From NCBI GenBank assembly GCA_938045315.1, contig CALINM010000012.1:1-49604 (forward strand): 49,604 nt of DNA, read 5' to 3'. This document shows positions 36,073 through 49,383 of this stretch, piece after piece. Made by a program: the position numbers and the translations under genes. Source of the DNA: an uncultured bacterium. Its GTDB lineage: Bacteria; CALINM01. A model generated the notes under the pieces. It was not told where the DNA came from. It saw only the letters and a list, made by a program, of their open reading frames with translations, and did not search any database. The stretch's first letter is position 1, and each line of letters opens with the position of its first letter.

Positions 36073-38454
36073 CTACTTCCTCTTTTTTTCTTCCTTTGCT
36101 TCCGCTATTTTTTTTAGTTCCCTTAAATTTTTCAAAATCAAATAATTAGCTGTACCTTCCTCATACTCTCCCAATTCGTTTGGCTTCCCAGCAGGAAGAC
36201 CGGTAAAAAGCTCAAGGGCCTCCTCCGCGTGTTCAATAGCGTAGATATGAAAAAGTCCTTTAGAAATTGCCTCTTGCACCTCTTCATCAAGCATAAGATG
36301 TTGTATATTTGCTTTTGGTATAACTACCCCCTGATCACCAGTAAGACCTCTTTCTTTGCAAACAGCAAAAAATCCCTCTATTTTCTCATTTACTCCGCCA
36401 ATCGGTTGAACCTCTCCATGTTGGTTTAAAGATCCAGTAACAGCTAAATTTTGCTTTAAAGGAATATTTCCTAAAGCCGATTGTAAAACAAGCACCTCCG
36501 CTACAGATGCGCTATCGCCTTCGACCATCTCATAAAGCTGTTCAAAACACAAAGTTGCATTAAAGCTGAGGGGGGTTTTGTTTCCAAATTTGCTATTTAA
36601 ATACGCTGTTATAACCATTGAGCCCTTATCATGAATTTTTCCACTTAGTTTTGCTTCCCTGTCTAAATGAACAACCCCTTCTTTTCCCACGGATACCCTT
36701 GCTGTTATTCTTGAGGGTCTTCCAAAAGAATAATCCCCTAAATCATAAACAGAAAGTCCATTTATAGTGCCTGTTTTTTCACCCTCTGTGGAAATTAAAT
36801 AAATATCTCTCATTATTGCTTCTTGTATCCTTCTCTCTATTTTATTGTGTCTTAATTTTCTTATTTCTATTGCTTTTCTAACATCTTCTCTTTCAACAAT
36901 GTTTTTTTTCTTTTTCTTTGCTACATAGTTAGATTCTCTTATTAACGTAGCTATCTCTTCTATTTTCATAGAGAGTTTTTTCTGATCACTAACAAGCCTG
37001 CCACCATATTCGATAATCCTTTGAATAGCAGAGTCATGAAAGGGAAGTAAGTTTTCCCTTTCCCTAACCTGATCCACAAAAAAGGCATATGATCTTTCTC
37101 CTTCCTCATTCCAATCCATATCTCTTTCAAAATCTGCTTTCACTTTGAAAATTTTAGGAAAATCCTCATCATAGTTATAAAGAATATAGTAAACAAAGGG
37201 GCTACCAATTAATATTAACTTTATATTCAAAGGAATCGGCTCAGGTTTAAGTGTTCCTGAAGCCATGTGATAAGCTTCTAAAGGATCTTCTATCTTAATC
37301 TCCTTATTTTTTATAGCTCTTTTCAAAATATCATAGGAAAAGGGATTTCTGAAAACATCCAGAGCATCAAGGATTAAATATCCGCCATTTGCCTTATGAA
37401 GTGCACCGGGTTTTATTAATGTGAAGTCTGTCACAGCCATACCCATCTGAAATCTATATTCCACCTTTCCCATCAAATTTGAATGGGTAGGATTCGTTTC
37501 GTAAACAATTGGTGCGCCCTTTTGTTCTGTTCTATCTATAAATACATTAACCTGATATCTTAAGAATGATGGTTCTGGTTTAAAAAATCTAAGAGCAATA
37601 TTTGTAGGAACTGGAAGCTCACTTTGCTTAAAATCATCTAAATTGTTCAGTACGTCTTCTTGAACAAGATTCAGATAATCTATTATTTTCTGGTTAAAAT
37701 TGTATTTTTCCTTCAAATCATCAATATGATAAATAATAGCCGAACCGGCTATTCTTTTTTCTAACTCAATAAGTTTTCTCTTTGTCTCCTTTTCAGCTTC
37801 CTTTACCATTTTTATAGCTTCTTTTAATCTTCCTTGAAGTACTTTTATTTTCTCCTGTATGGTTCTTTTTTCAATATCTGAAAGTTTGGAAAACTTTTCA
37901 TCATCCATAACTTCACCATCTTTCATAGGTAGAAAGACAAAACCATCGACCCCTCTTTCCAGAACAAAACCTCTTCCTCTCGCTTCTTCAGCCAGGCTTT
38001 CAAAAATCTGTCTGTCAAATTCCTGAAATTTCTCTATTAATTGATTTTTCTCATTTTCATATTCCTTTGATTCAAAGATTTTGGGTATATCCTTCCTTAA
38101 ATGTTCTATAAGTTCTCTCATATCCTTTGCAAATGCTGACCCCTTTCCTGGTGGGAATTGTAGGTACATGGGCTTATCAGGGTCTTTAAAGTTATAAACG
38201 TATACATAATCATCTGGCGTAGTTTCGCTTAATGCTTTTTCCTTTGCAAGAGTTATTATAAGTTCATGTTTTCCAAGTCCAGGTTCTCCAAGGGCAAATA
38301 TATTATATCCATCAGACCTTATGTCAAAGCCAAATTGCAGGGAATCGGAAGCTGTCCTCTGAGTTTGTTGATATACGCTGTTATCTAAATTATAATTACT
38401 TTTTTTAAATTTGGATATTCTAACTATCTCTTCATAACTCAACTTTTTAATCAT
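36073..38454 (-). CDS. Lon-like ATP-dependent protease (AAA_32/LonB type)
   Basis: GEPGLGKHELIITLA Walker A-like, MVEGDSASVAEVLVLQSALGNIPLKQNLAVTGSLNQHGEVQPIGGVNEKIEGFF with Ser/Lys catalytic dyad. Confidence 0.95.
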   Translation of the reverse strand: MIKKLSYEEIVRISKFKKSNYNLDNSVYQQTQRTASDSLQFGFDIRSDGYNIFALGEPGLGKHELIITLAKEKALSETTPDDYVYVYNFKDPDKPMYLQFPPGKGSAFAKDMRELIEHLRKDIPKIFESKEYENEKNQLIEKFQEFDRQIFESLAEEARGRGFVLERGVDGFVFLPMKDGEVMDDEKFSKLSDIEKRTIQEKIKVLQGRLKEAIKMVKEAEKETKRKLIELEKRIAGSAIIYHIDDLKEKYNFNQKIIDYLNLVQEDVLNNLDDFKQSELPVPTNIALRFFKPEPSFLRYQVNVFIDRTEQKGAPIVYETNPTHSNLMGKVEYRFQMGMAVTDFTLIKPGALHKANGGYLILDALDVFRNPFSYDILKRAIKNKEIKIEDPLEAYHMASGTLKPEPIPLNIKLILIGSPFVYYILYNYDEDFPKIFKVKADFERDMDWNEEGERSYAFFVDQVRERENLLPFHDSAIQRIIEYGGRLVSDQKKLSMKIEEIATLIRESNYVAKKKKKNIVEREDVRKAIEIRKLRHNKIERRIQEAIMRDIYLISTEGEKTGTINGLSVYDLGDYSFGRPSRITARVSVGKEGVVHLDREAKLSGKIHDKGSMVITAYLNSKFGNKTPLSFNATLCFEQLYEMVEGDSASVAEVLVLQSALGNIPLKQNLAVTGSLNQHGEVQPIGGVNEKIEGFFAVCKERGLTGDQGVVIPKANIQHLMLDEEVQEAISKGLFHIYAIEHAEEALELFTGLPAGKPNELGEYEEGTANYLILKNLRELKKIAEAKEEKKRK

Positions 38455-38463
38455 TAAAGCCCC

Positions 38464-41794
<3,331 letters not shown>

Positions 41795-42874
41795 CTATAT
41801 TCTAATTGGCATAACTAATGCTTTATATTTGTTATCCCCTGTTATTATAGTCGCTGTCTGAGAATCTTTAAATGCCATCTCTATAGTGTCACTATCAACA
41901 TTTTTTATTGCATCAAGCAGAAATTCCCCATTAAAACCAATTGTGAGCTTTTCTCCCTCATATCTTGTTTCTATTTCGTCTTCAGCTTCTCCCACTTCAC
42001 TGTTTGTGGTACTCATTTTAATTCTCTTTTCGTCAATATTTAAAATTACACATCTCGTCATTTCATCTGCAATTGTTAATAACTTTTCTAATGAATTTGT
42101 TATTTCATTTTTATTAATGTAAGCTTTCATATTATTGTTTGGTATGACATCCATGTAGTTAGGGAATTTTGCTACGTTCAGTCTGGTTATAAAATTTATA
42201 TCTTCCGTTTCTAAACCTGCCATGTCATTTTCTATACATAAGTAAATGCTCTCAGAACTAGAATCTTTACATATTTTTTTTATGTCATTTATCGCTATTT
42301 TGGGGATTAGTACATTGATATCTTCTCCATCATAATCAATTTCGTTGTATGCAAGTTTATATCCATCGGATGCAACAAATCTTAGTTTTTTATCTATAGT
42401 GTGAATATAAATGCCATATAGACTTAGTCTTGAATCATCATTATGTACTGCATATTCAACCTTTTCTATTGACTTTTGTAGTTCATCTTTTTTTAATGTT
42501 ATTTTTTTAGATAATTCAAGGGTTTTTATTTTTGGAAAGTCTTCTGGTAATTGTGTAAATAGTTTAAAAAGAGATTTTCCCGATTTTATTTTAAGGTAAT
42601 TGTCCTCTAATTTTAGTTCTATTTTGTCTTCGCCAATAAGTTTTACAATTTCGTAAAATTTCTTGGCAGGTATGCATGTTGCACCTTCTTCTATTGTTTG
42701 AGTTTCTATGGAACCGATTATTGACTTTTCCAGGTTAGTTGCTTTTATGTATGTTTTTTCTTTCGCCTCAATCAAGATTGTATTTAGTATTGGCATTGTT
42801 GTTCTTTTTTCTATTATTCCTTGTACGGCTTCAAGAATTTTTTTAACTTTTTCTTTTTCTACTACTAAATTCAT
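41795..42874 (-). CDS. dnaN: DNA polymerase III beta sliding clamp
   Basis: MNLVVEKEKVKKILEAVQGIIEKRTTMPILNTILIEA...ALVMPIRI*. Confidence 0.98.
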   Translation of the reverse strand: MNLVVEKEKVKKILEAVQGIIEKRTTMPILNTILIEAKEKTYIKATNLEKSIIGSIETQTIEEGATCIPAKKFYEIVKLIGEDKIELKLEDNYLKIKSGKSLFKLFTQLPEDFPKIKTLELSKKITLKKDELQKSIEKVEYAVHNDDSRLSLYGIYIHTIDKKLRFVASDGYKLAYNEIDYDGEDINVLIPKIAINDIKKICKDSSSESIYLCIENDMAGLETEDINFITRLNVAKFPNYMDVIPNNNMKAYINKNEITNSLEKLLTIADEMTRCVILNIDEKRIKMSTTNSEVGEAEDEIETRYEGEKLTIGFNGEFLLDAIKNVDSDTIEMAFKDSQTATIITGDNKYKALVMPIRI

Positions 42875-43008
42875 TTATATCTCCTTATAAAGTATTAGTA
42901 TTAGCAACTGTTGAAATGTTGATATAAATCAATAAGTTCTTGTTATTATTATTTTTTTTCATGTTAATAAATTGTTAATAAATTTTGTTTTATCTACATT
43001 TTTTATGT
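42875..43008. promoter_or_regulatory. Candidate oriC-associated AT-rich region between dnaA and dnaN
   Basis: Very AT-rich; TGTTAATAA at 42962-42970 and 42973-42981 and TTATCTACA at 42990-42998 are DnaA-box-like; surrounded by dnaA/dnaN/recF/gyrB. Confidence 0.45.
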
Positions 43009-44322
43009 TCATCTGTTTTTTGTCAACATTTTTTCAATATTGTCTATGTGTTTTTTTATATTATCTTCTGTTTCTATTAGTTTTTTTATTTTATTTATTG
43101 AGTGTATAACTGTGGAATGATCTTTTCCTCCGAATTTATTTCCAATGTCGTTTAAAGAAAGTTGTGTATATTTTCTTGACAGGTAAATTGCTATTTGTCT
43201 GGGTATTGATATAGTTTTTAGCTTTTTTTGGGATTTTAGATCAGTTAATTTTATTTGAAAGTATTCTGACACTGTTTTTTGTATTTGTTCTACTGTGAGT
43301 GTATTTTCTTCTTCGGGAATGAAGTCTTTTGGTATTTCTTTAGCTAAGCTAAGGTCTAAAATTTTTTTAGTTAATGAAGAGTAAGCGAGTAGTTTGATTA
43401 ATGCACCTTCCATTTCTCTTATATTTGAGCAGATATGGGTTGCGATAAATTCTGCAATTTCATCGGGCAGGTCAATATTATGGTAAGAAGCTTTGTTTTT
43501 TAGTATAGCTATTCTTGTTTCATATTCTGGTGGTTGGATATCTACTGTAAGTCCCCATTCAAATCTGTTTTTTAACCTGTCTTCAATATTTTGTAATTGT
43601 TTAGGAAATTTATCGCTAGTAATTACGATTTGTTTTTTTGATTCATAAAGGGAGTTAAATGTGTTAAAGAATTCTTCTTGTGTTGCCGTTTTTCCAGAGA
43701 TAAACTGTATGTCGTCGATGAGTAATAAGTCTACTGTTCTGAATTTCTCTCTAAACTCATGCATTTTTTCAAATCTAATTGAAGAGATTAGTTCGTTCAT
43801 AAATCTTTCTGAACTATAGTAAACAACTTTTTTATCGGGGTATTTTCTGTAAACTTCATGGCCTATAGCCATAATAAGATGTGTTTTTCCCAGCCCAACA
43901 TTACTGTAGATTAAAAGTGGATTGTACAAACCACCTAAGTTATCAACAACAGCTTTTGCTGCAGCATATGCAAATTCGTTAGATTTGCCTTTTATGAAGT
44001 TTTCGAATGTATATCGTTGTATTAGGTCGGGGTGGAGTCTTTCTGAAGGAGATATGAGTATTTTTTTGCTTTTTGAAACAGTTAAATATACCTGAATTTC
44101 TTTATCTAATAAAGAAATAATAATGTTTTTGATCTGTTCAAAGTAATTTTCTTCAAGCCAATCTCTAAAAAATTGGTTAGGGGTTATAACTTGGCAAGAG
44201 TTATCAGTAATTTCTATAGATACTGGTTTTATCCATGTTTCATAAACTTGATCGTCAAAAAGTATTTTTGCTTTTTCATAGAATCTTTTCCTGAGATCTT
44301 CCATGTTAAAGTAATTTATCAA
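43009..44322 (-). CDS. dnaA: Chromosomal replication initiator protein DnaA
   Basis: NPLLIYSNVGLGKTHLIMAIGHEV, LLIDDIQFISGK, GGKDHSTVIHSINKI. Confidence 0.98.
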   Translation of the reverse strand: MINYFNMEDLRKRFYEKAKILFDDQVYETWIKPVSIEITDNSCQVITPNQFFRDWLEENYFEQIKNIIISLLDKEIQVYLTVSKSKKILISPSERLHPDLIQRYTFENFIKGKSNEFAYAAAKAVVDNLGGLYNPLLIYSNVGLGKTHLIMAIGHEVYRKYPDKKVVYYSSERFMNELISSIRFEKMHEFREKFRTVDLLLIDDIQFISGKTATQEEFFNTFNSLYESKKQIVITSDKFPKQLQNIEDRLKNRFEWGLTVDIQPPEYETRIAILKNKASYHNIDLPDEIAEFIATHICSNIREMEGALIKLLAYSSLTKKILDLSLAKEIPKDFIPEEENTLTVEQIQKTVSEYFQIKLTDLKSQKKLKTISIPRQIAIYLSRKYTQLSLNDIGNKFGGKDHSTVIHSINKIKKLIETEDNIKKHIDNIEKMLTKNR

Positions 44323-44442
44323 ATACGGAGCTCATTTGCAAGTTTATAAATTTTTTTTAGAAATAATTATTTATTGACTTTTTTAGAAAAAATTACAAGA
44401 ATAATATGTTCATGTTCTGTAAATTTTGAGGAGGAAACTAAT
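44323..44442 (+). promoter_or_regulatory. Divergent dnaA/rpmH promoter region
   Basis: TTGACT at 44374-44379 with AAGAAT 17 bp downstream (44397-44402); SD gaggaggaaa before rpmH. Confidence 0.5.
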
Positions 44443-44592
44443 ATGAAAAGGACATATCAGCCTTCAAAGATTAAAAGAAAGAGAACACATGGATTTTTAG
44501 AAAGATCAAGTACAAAGGGCGGTCAGAAGGTATTAAAAAATAGAAGAAAAAAAGGAAGATGGCAACTTGTTCCGCAAGTCTCGGGTAAATAA
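44443..44592 (+). CDS. rpmH: 50S ribosomal protein L34
   Basis: [49 protein letters not shown]; true ATG at 44443, not the 44374 ORF start. Confidence 0.98.
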   Translation: MKRTYQPSKIKRKRTHGFLERSSTKGGQKVLKNRRKKGRWQLVPQVSGK

Positions 44593-44595
44593 AAT

Positions 44596-44895
44596 GTGCT
44601 AACAATAAAAAGTAATAAGAGGATTATTCGTATTTTACGAGAGGGAAGGGTTTACGAAACTGCTTTATTTAAGATACATTATCTTGCGAACGAATCTGGT
44701 GAATCGGGATTTGTTATTACTGTTTCTAAAAAATTAGGAAACGCAGTTAAAAGAAATTATGTTAAAAGGATAGTGAAAAATATAATTAGACATAAAAATC
44801 TAAATTATGATTTAATTATTAGACCGAAATTTTTAGAAATGAATTATAAGCAGGCTAAAGAAGATTTGGAGAATTTCTGGAGTTTATTAGATTGA
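44596..44895 (+). CDS. rnpA: Ribonuclease P protein component
   Basis: GFVITVSKKLGNAVKRNYVKRIVKNIIR RNR-type motif; GTG start; between rpmH and yidD. Confidence 0.96.
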   Translation: MLTIKSNKRIIRILREGRVYETALFKIHYLANESGESGFVITVSKKLGNAVKRNYVKRIVKNIIRHKNLNYDLIIRPKFLEMNYKQAKEDLENFWSLLD

Positions 44896-45116
44896 TTAAC
44901 AAAATTGCCATATTTATTATTAAGGTTTATAAAGTATTTATAAGTCCCCTTTTAGGAAACAACTGTAAATTTTACCCTTCCTGCTCAGAGTATGCCATAG
45001 AAGCTTTCTCAGAATATAATTTTACAAAATCTATTTTCTTTATTACAAAAAGGATACTTCGTTGTAATCCCTGGTCTAAAGGTGGATATGACCCTCTAAA
45101 AGTTAAGGAGAATTAA
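44892..45116 (+). CDS. yidD: Membrane protein insertion efficiency factor YidD
   Basis: VFISPLLGNNCKFYPSCSEYAIEA...RILRCNPWSKGGYDPL. Confidence 0.98.
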   Translation: MINKIAIFIIKVYKVFISPLLGNNCKFYPSCSEYAIEAFSEYNFTKSIFFITKRILRCNPWSKGGYDPLKVKEN

Positions 45117-46658
45117 ATGGAAAAGAGGCAAATTGCTTTTATTGTAATTTCCATATTATTTTTAATATTCTGGGATTATTTTTATGTAAGAAAACAAATG
45201 GTTAGCAATAAAAGTTTTGAAGCCCTGACATCTAAAAAAACTGAATTAAAAGAGGTAAACATTTCAAATAAGCAACAATTTGTCATAGAGCCTCCATTTT
45301 CTACACTTACTGTGAAAAGCTTTGATACTGATCTTTATCATGTTGTATTAGCTCAGGAGAGTGGTTCCTTTAAAAGAATAGATTTAAAAAAATTTAAAAA
45401 AGCACTGAGTGTGGACCAACCCGTTGACATATTAAGAGAAGGAAGAATCGAAATTTATGACCTTATTGAAATTAACGGCAAACTTATTAGAATAACATAT
45501 ACTAGCTCTGATTATAAAGATTTACAGAATGTAATTTTGTTTAATCTTTATGGTAAGATTGAAAATTTAGAAGTTGTCAAAACAATTACACTTTTTAAAA
45601 ATGAATATGGTGGGAAGATAAAGCATTATATTAAAAATAATAATGGAAATTTAGATATCAATCTATATACAGTAATGTCTCACTCCGGAACTGTATTTGA
45701 TACATCTGTTGAGGCAAATCCACAACCTGCCATTTTCTATAATACCACATTTGACATGCCATCAGAAAGAAGTTTGAAAAAGGGTTATATTAGAGAAAAT
45801 GTTTTATATGCTGGTTATGCTGAAAAATATTTTGGTATATTTATTGTGGATGAAAATAAGAAAATTAAGATATATTCAAGGATTGAAAATGGTAAAACAG
45901 AATTAAAAATTAATATTCTTCATGCATCCTTGGGGGAGAACAGTATTATAGAAAGGGAAGTAAAATATTATGCAGGACCTAAAGAAGAGAGGTCTCTTGA
46001 AAAGATTAATAATAAATTAGTTGCAAGTATTGATTATGGATGGTTTCACTTTATTTCAAAACCTCTTCTTGTAATAATGAACTTCTTTTATAAATTCACT
46101 AAAAACTATGGTATTAGCATAATTTTATTGACAATTCTTATTAAAATAATATTTTTCCCTCTAAGTCATAAAAGTTATAAATCGATGAAGGAGATGCAGA
46201 AACTACAACCGAAGGTGGAGGAACTAAGAAAAAAATTTGCTAATAATAGAGAAGCTTTTAATAGGGAGATGATGCTATTATATAGAAGACATGGGGTTAA
46301 TCCTGTAAGTGGGTGTTTACCCATTCTTGTGCAAATACCATTTTTTATAGCCCTTTATCAAGCCCTAATGTATGCAATAGAGCTGAGACATGCTCCATTT
46401 TTTGGTTGGATAAAAGATCTCTCAAGTTACGATCCCTATTATATTACACCTATTTTAATGGGAATAACTATGCTTATTCAGCAGGTAATAACTCCTTCTT
46501 CAGGAGATCCAACTCAGAAGAAAATTATGTATATTTTACCTGTTGTTTTTACCTTCATGTTTTTGAATTTCCCTTCTGGTCTTGTATTATACTGGCTTGT
46601 AAATAATATATTCTCTATTTTACAGCAGGTTTACACTTTAAAAACACAAAAGGCATGA
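45117..46658 (+). CDS. yidC: Membrane protein insertase YidC
   Basis: MEKRQIAFIVISILFLIFWDYFYV; conserved C-terminal insertase core (MLLYRRHGVNPVSGCLPILVQIPFFIALYQAL). Confidence 0.98.
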   Translation: MEKRQIAFIVISILFLIFWDYFYVRKQMVSNKSFEALTSKKTELKEVNISNKQQFVIEPPFSTLTVKSFDTDLYHVVLAQESGSFKRIDLKKFKKALSVDQPVDILREGRIEIYDLIEINGKLIRITYTSSDYKDLQNVILFNLYGKIENLEVVKTITLFKNEYGGKIKHYIKNNNGNLDINLYTVMSHSGTVFDTSVEANPQPAIFYNTTFDMPSERSLKKGYIRENVLYAGYAEKYFGIFIVDENKKIKIYSRIENGKTELKINILHASLGENSIIEREVKYYAGPKEERSLEKINNKLVASIDYGWFHFISKPLLVIMNFFYKFTKNYGISIILLTILIKIIFFPLSHKSYKSMKEMQKLQPKVEELRKKFANNREAFNREMMLLYRRHGVNPVSGCLPILVQIPFFIALYQALMYAIELRHAPFFGWIKDLSSYDPYYITPILMGITMLIQQVITPSSGDPTQKKIMYILPVVFTFMFLNFPSGLVLYWLVNNIFSILQQVYTLKTQKA

Positions 46659-48034
46659 GCAACAATTTAGACACGATTGTAGCCATATCCACACCACCGG
46701 GGTATAGTGGTGTTTCGGTTATAAGACTTTCAGGTAAAGAGGCTCCTGATTTAGCAAAAAAACATTTTAAGCTACCAAAGGGTAATAAATTATTAGAAAT
46801 AATACCTAGAAAGGTTTACTACGGATATTTCATAGATCAAAATGAAGAGGCAATAGATGAATGTTTGATGTTTTATATGAAGTCACCAAACAGTTATACA
46901 GGTGAGGATGTCGTTGAATTTCAATGCCACGGTGGTATTATTATACCTCTTAAAATAGTTGAAGAATTACTTAAAAATAGAGGATTAGTTAGATATGCAG
47001 AACCTGGAGAGTTTACATACAGGGCTTTTCTTAACGGTAAAAAGGATTTAATTCAGGCAGAGGCTGTGGAAAGTATAGTTCATTCAAAAAATACTTTTCA
47101 TCAAAAAAGTGCACTGAAACAATTATCAGGCTTTCTGGGAAAAGCCTTAAAAGATTATTTTAGCTTTTTTGAAGAAAAAAAAATTTTTTTAGAAGCGGCT
47201 ATAAATTTTCCTGAGGAGGTGGGAGATAATTTTGTAAGCATTGATGATAAATTGAGAGAATTTTATTTTTTTATTGAAGAATTAATCCAGTCTTATAGGG
47301 AAATAGAACCTTATGTTATGGGCATAAAAGCAATTATTATTGGAAAACCAAATGTGGGTAAGTCAAGTTTTATGAATCTTTTGCTAAACAATGAAAGAGT
47401 GATCGTAAGTCCCTATCCTGGAACGACAAGGGATATCATAGAAGAGGAGATAATATTAGAAGGAATGCCATTAAGAATTATTGATACTGCAGGCATTAGA
47501 TTTACTGATGATCCAGTGGAAAGTATTGGGATAGAAAAAACAAAAGAAAAACTTTTAGAAGCCCATATAATTTTTTCTATTTTTGATGCATCAGAGCCTC
47601 CTTCAAAGGAAGATATGAACATTATTGATATTATCAAAAATAAACGAAATGTTTTTGTCATTTTGAACAAAATTGACAAGGGAATAAACGGGGATATAGT
47701 AAAGTTATTCGAGGGATTAAACGTAAAAGTAACAAAAATGTCAATTTTAAAAAGGCAAGGATTCGAAGAGTTTAAAAAGATTTTTAAGGATTCCCTAATT
47801 GAGCTATATTCTTTTAGAGAAGATAAGGATTTTTACGTGACTTCTCCAAGACATTATGAAATTTTTCTAAACATGAAAGAGATTCTAATAACAATAATGG
47901 ATAGAAAGCCTCATCAAGAAGAACTACTTTTTGCATTAACTGATTTAATTTCTTTATATGATAAACTTATTGGAAGAAACATCTCTGAGGATGATATCAA
48001 TCAGATTTTTAGTCGCTTCTGCATAGGTAAATGA
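46655..48034 (+). CDS. mnmE: tRNA uridine-5-carboxymethylaminomethyl modification GTPase MnmE
   Basis: DTIVAISTPPGYSGVSVIRLSG, GKPNVGKSSFMNLLL, C-terminal FCIGK*. Confidence 0.98.
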   Translation: MSNNLDTIVAISTPPGYSGVSVIRLSGKEAPDLAKKHFKLPKGNKLLEIIPRKVYYGYFIDQNEEAIDECLMFYMKSPNSYTGEDVVEFQCHGGIIIPLKIVEELLKNRGLVRYAEPGEFTYRAFLNGKKDLIQAEAVESIVHSKNTFHQKSALKQLSGFLGKALKDYFSFFEEKKIFLEAAINFPEEVGDNFVSIDDKLREFYFFIEELIQSYREIEPYVMGIKAIIIGKPNVGKSSFMNLLLNNERVIVSPYPGTTRDIIEEEIILEGMPLRIIDTAGIRFTDDPVESIGIEKTKEKLLEAHIIFSIFDASEPPSKEDMNIIDIIKNKRNVFVILNKIDKGINGDIVKLFEGLNVKVTKMSILKRQGFEEFKKIFKDSLIELYSFREDKDFYVTSPRHYEIFLNMKEILITIMDRKPHQEELLFALTDLISLYDKLIGRNISEDDINQIFSRFCIGK

Positions 48035-48612
48035 TGTTTCACATGAAACAACTTCCCGATAAAACATTGGATTTACTTAATTCTTATATAGAAATTATAA
48101 TGAAGTGGAATGAAAAAATTAACTTAACTTCCTATACAAGAGAAGAGTTAATAGCTATAGGGATAACCGATGCTTATATTTTAAGTGAATTATTAAAACA
48201 TTTGGGTATTAAAGAAATTCTCGATGTAGGTACTGGTTATGGAATGCCTGGTATGTTTATTAAGATATTAAATCCCCAAATTAAAGTCTCTCTTCTTGAC
48301 GGAAGTGAAAAAAAGGTTGCTTTTTTAGAGTATGTGAGTAAAATTTTACACATGCCCACGACAATATATTTTAAGCATCTTCCAGACAAGCATTGGAATA
48401 AAAAATTTGACTGTATAGTTAGTAAAGCTGCGATGAAGGAAAGCAGGCTAATTTCATTAACAAAAGTATTATTAAATAAACAGGGAAAACTAATTTACTT
48501 TTCAAACCAAAAACCTGCTATAGGCGGCGATTTACCTGTATTTGGAGCTATATTTTACAGAAGAAAAATTGGTAATAGTTATATTATCATTCGTGAAAAA
48601 CATGGGGATTAA
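48031..48612 (+). CDS. rsmG: 16S rRNA (guanine527-N7)-methyltransferase RsmG
   Basis: WNEKINLTSYTREEL..., EILDVGTGYGMPGMFIKILNP; between mnmE and parA. Confidence 0.95.
   Translation: MMFHMKQLPDKTLDLLNSYIEIIMKWNEKINLTSYTREELIAIGITDAYILSELLKHLGIKEILDVGTGYGMPGMFIKILNPQIKVSLLDGSEKKVAFLEYVSKILHMPTTIYFKHLPDKHWNKKFDCIVSKAAMKESRLISLTKVLLNKQGKLIYFSNQKPAIGGDLPVFGAIFYRRKIGNSYIIIREKHGD
48035..48050. promoter_or_regulatory. parS-like centromere site
   Basis: TGTTTCACATGAAACA, one mismatch at the centre from the conserved TGTTTCACGTGAAACA palindrome; 0.6 kb upstream of parAB. Confidence 0.8.
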
Positions 48613-48615
48613 AAA

Positions 48616-49383
48616 ATGCATGTCATAGCTGTAACTAATCAGAAGGGCGGAGTAGGTAAAACTACAACAGCAATAAACCTATCCTCTGGAATTGCTCTCA
48701 GGGGAAAAAAAACATTGTTAATTGATATTGATCCACAGGGTAATGCGACAAGTGGTCTTGGTATAGATACAAGAAAGCTCGAGAGAACAGTATACAATGT
48801 TTTATTAAACCCAGAACAAATAAATGATACAATATTGAATACATCAATAGACAATTTGTATATATTACCTTCCAATGCAGATCTTGTGGGAGCAGAAATA
48901 GAATTGGTAACAGTAGAAAAAAGAGAGTTTAGATTAAAGAATGCAATAAATCATTTAATGAATTTTGACTACATAATAATCGACTGTCCCCCTTCACTTG
49001 GAATTTTAACATTAAATGCGATTGTTGCATCTAAAAGCTTACTTGTGCCCATGCAGAGCGAATATTATTCTCTTGAGGGTTTAAGCAGGCTACTTAAAAC
49101 AATTAAAATGGTAAAGAAGGAACTAAATCCCTCAATTGAAATTATAGGGATAGTTCTTACAATGTACGATAGTAGAAACAATTTAGCTAAGTGTGTGTTT
49201 GAAGAGATTAAGAATCATTTTGGTGAAAAGTTATTTAATACAATAATTCCCAGAAATGTAAAACTATCAGAAGCACCAAGTCATGGTCAACCAATATTTA
49301 CCTTTGAGCCAAACTCGCGAGGAAGTATAAGTTATCAGCTTTTCGTTAATGAGTTTCTGGAAAGGAGTAAACATTATGAGTAA
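48616..49383 (+). CDS. parA: Chromosome partitioning ATPase ParA/Soj
   Basis: VIAVTNQKGGVGKTTTAINLSSGIALRGKKTLLIDIDPQGNATSGLGI. Confidence 0.98.
   Translation: MHVIAVTNQKGGVGKTTTAINLSSGIALRGKKTLLIDIDPQGNATSGLGIDTRKLERTVYNVLLNPEQINDTILNTSIDNLYILPSNADLVGAEIELVTVEKREFRLKNAINHLMNFDYIIIDCPPSLGILTLNAIVASKSLLVPMQSEYYSLEGLSRLLKTIKMVKKELNPSIEIIGIVLTMYDSRNNLAKCVFEEIKNHFGEKLFNTIIPRNVKLSEAPSHGQPIFTFEPNSRGSISYQLFVNEFLERSKHYE

Noticed and set aside
44374-44592. 72-aa ORF starting upstream of rpmH
   Set aside because: The extension covers the promoter and SD; L34 starts at the ATG at 44443.
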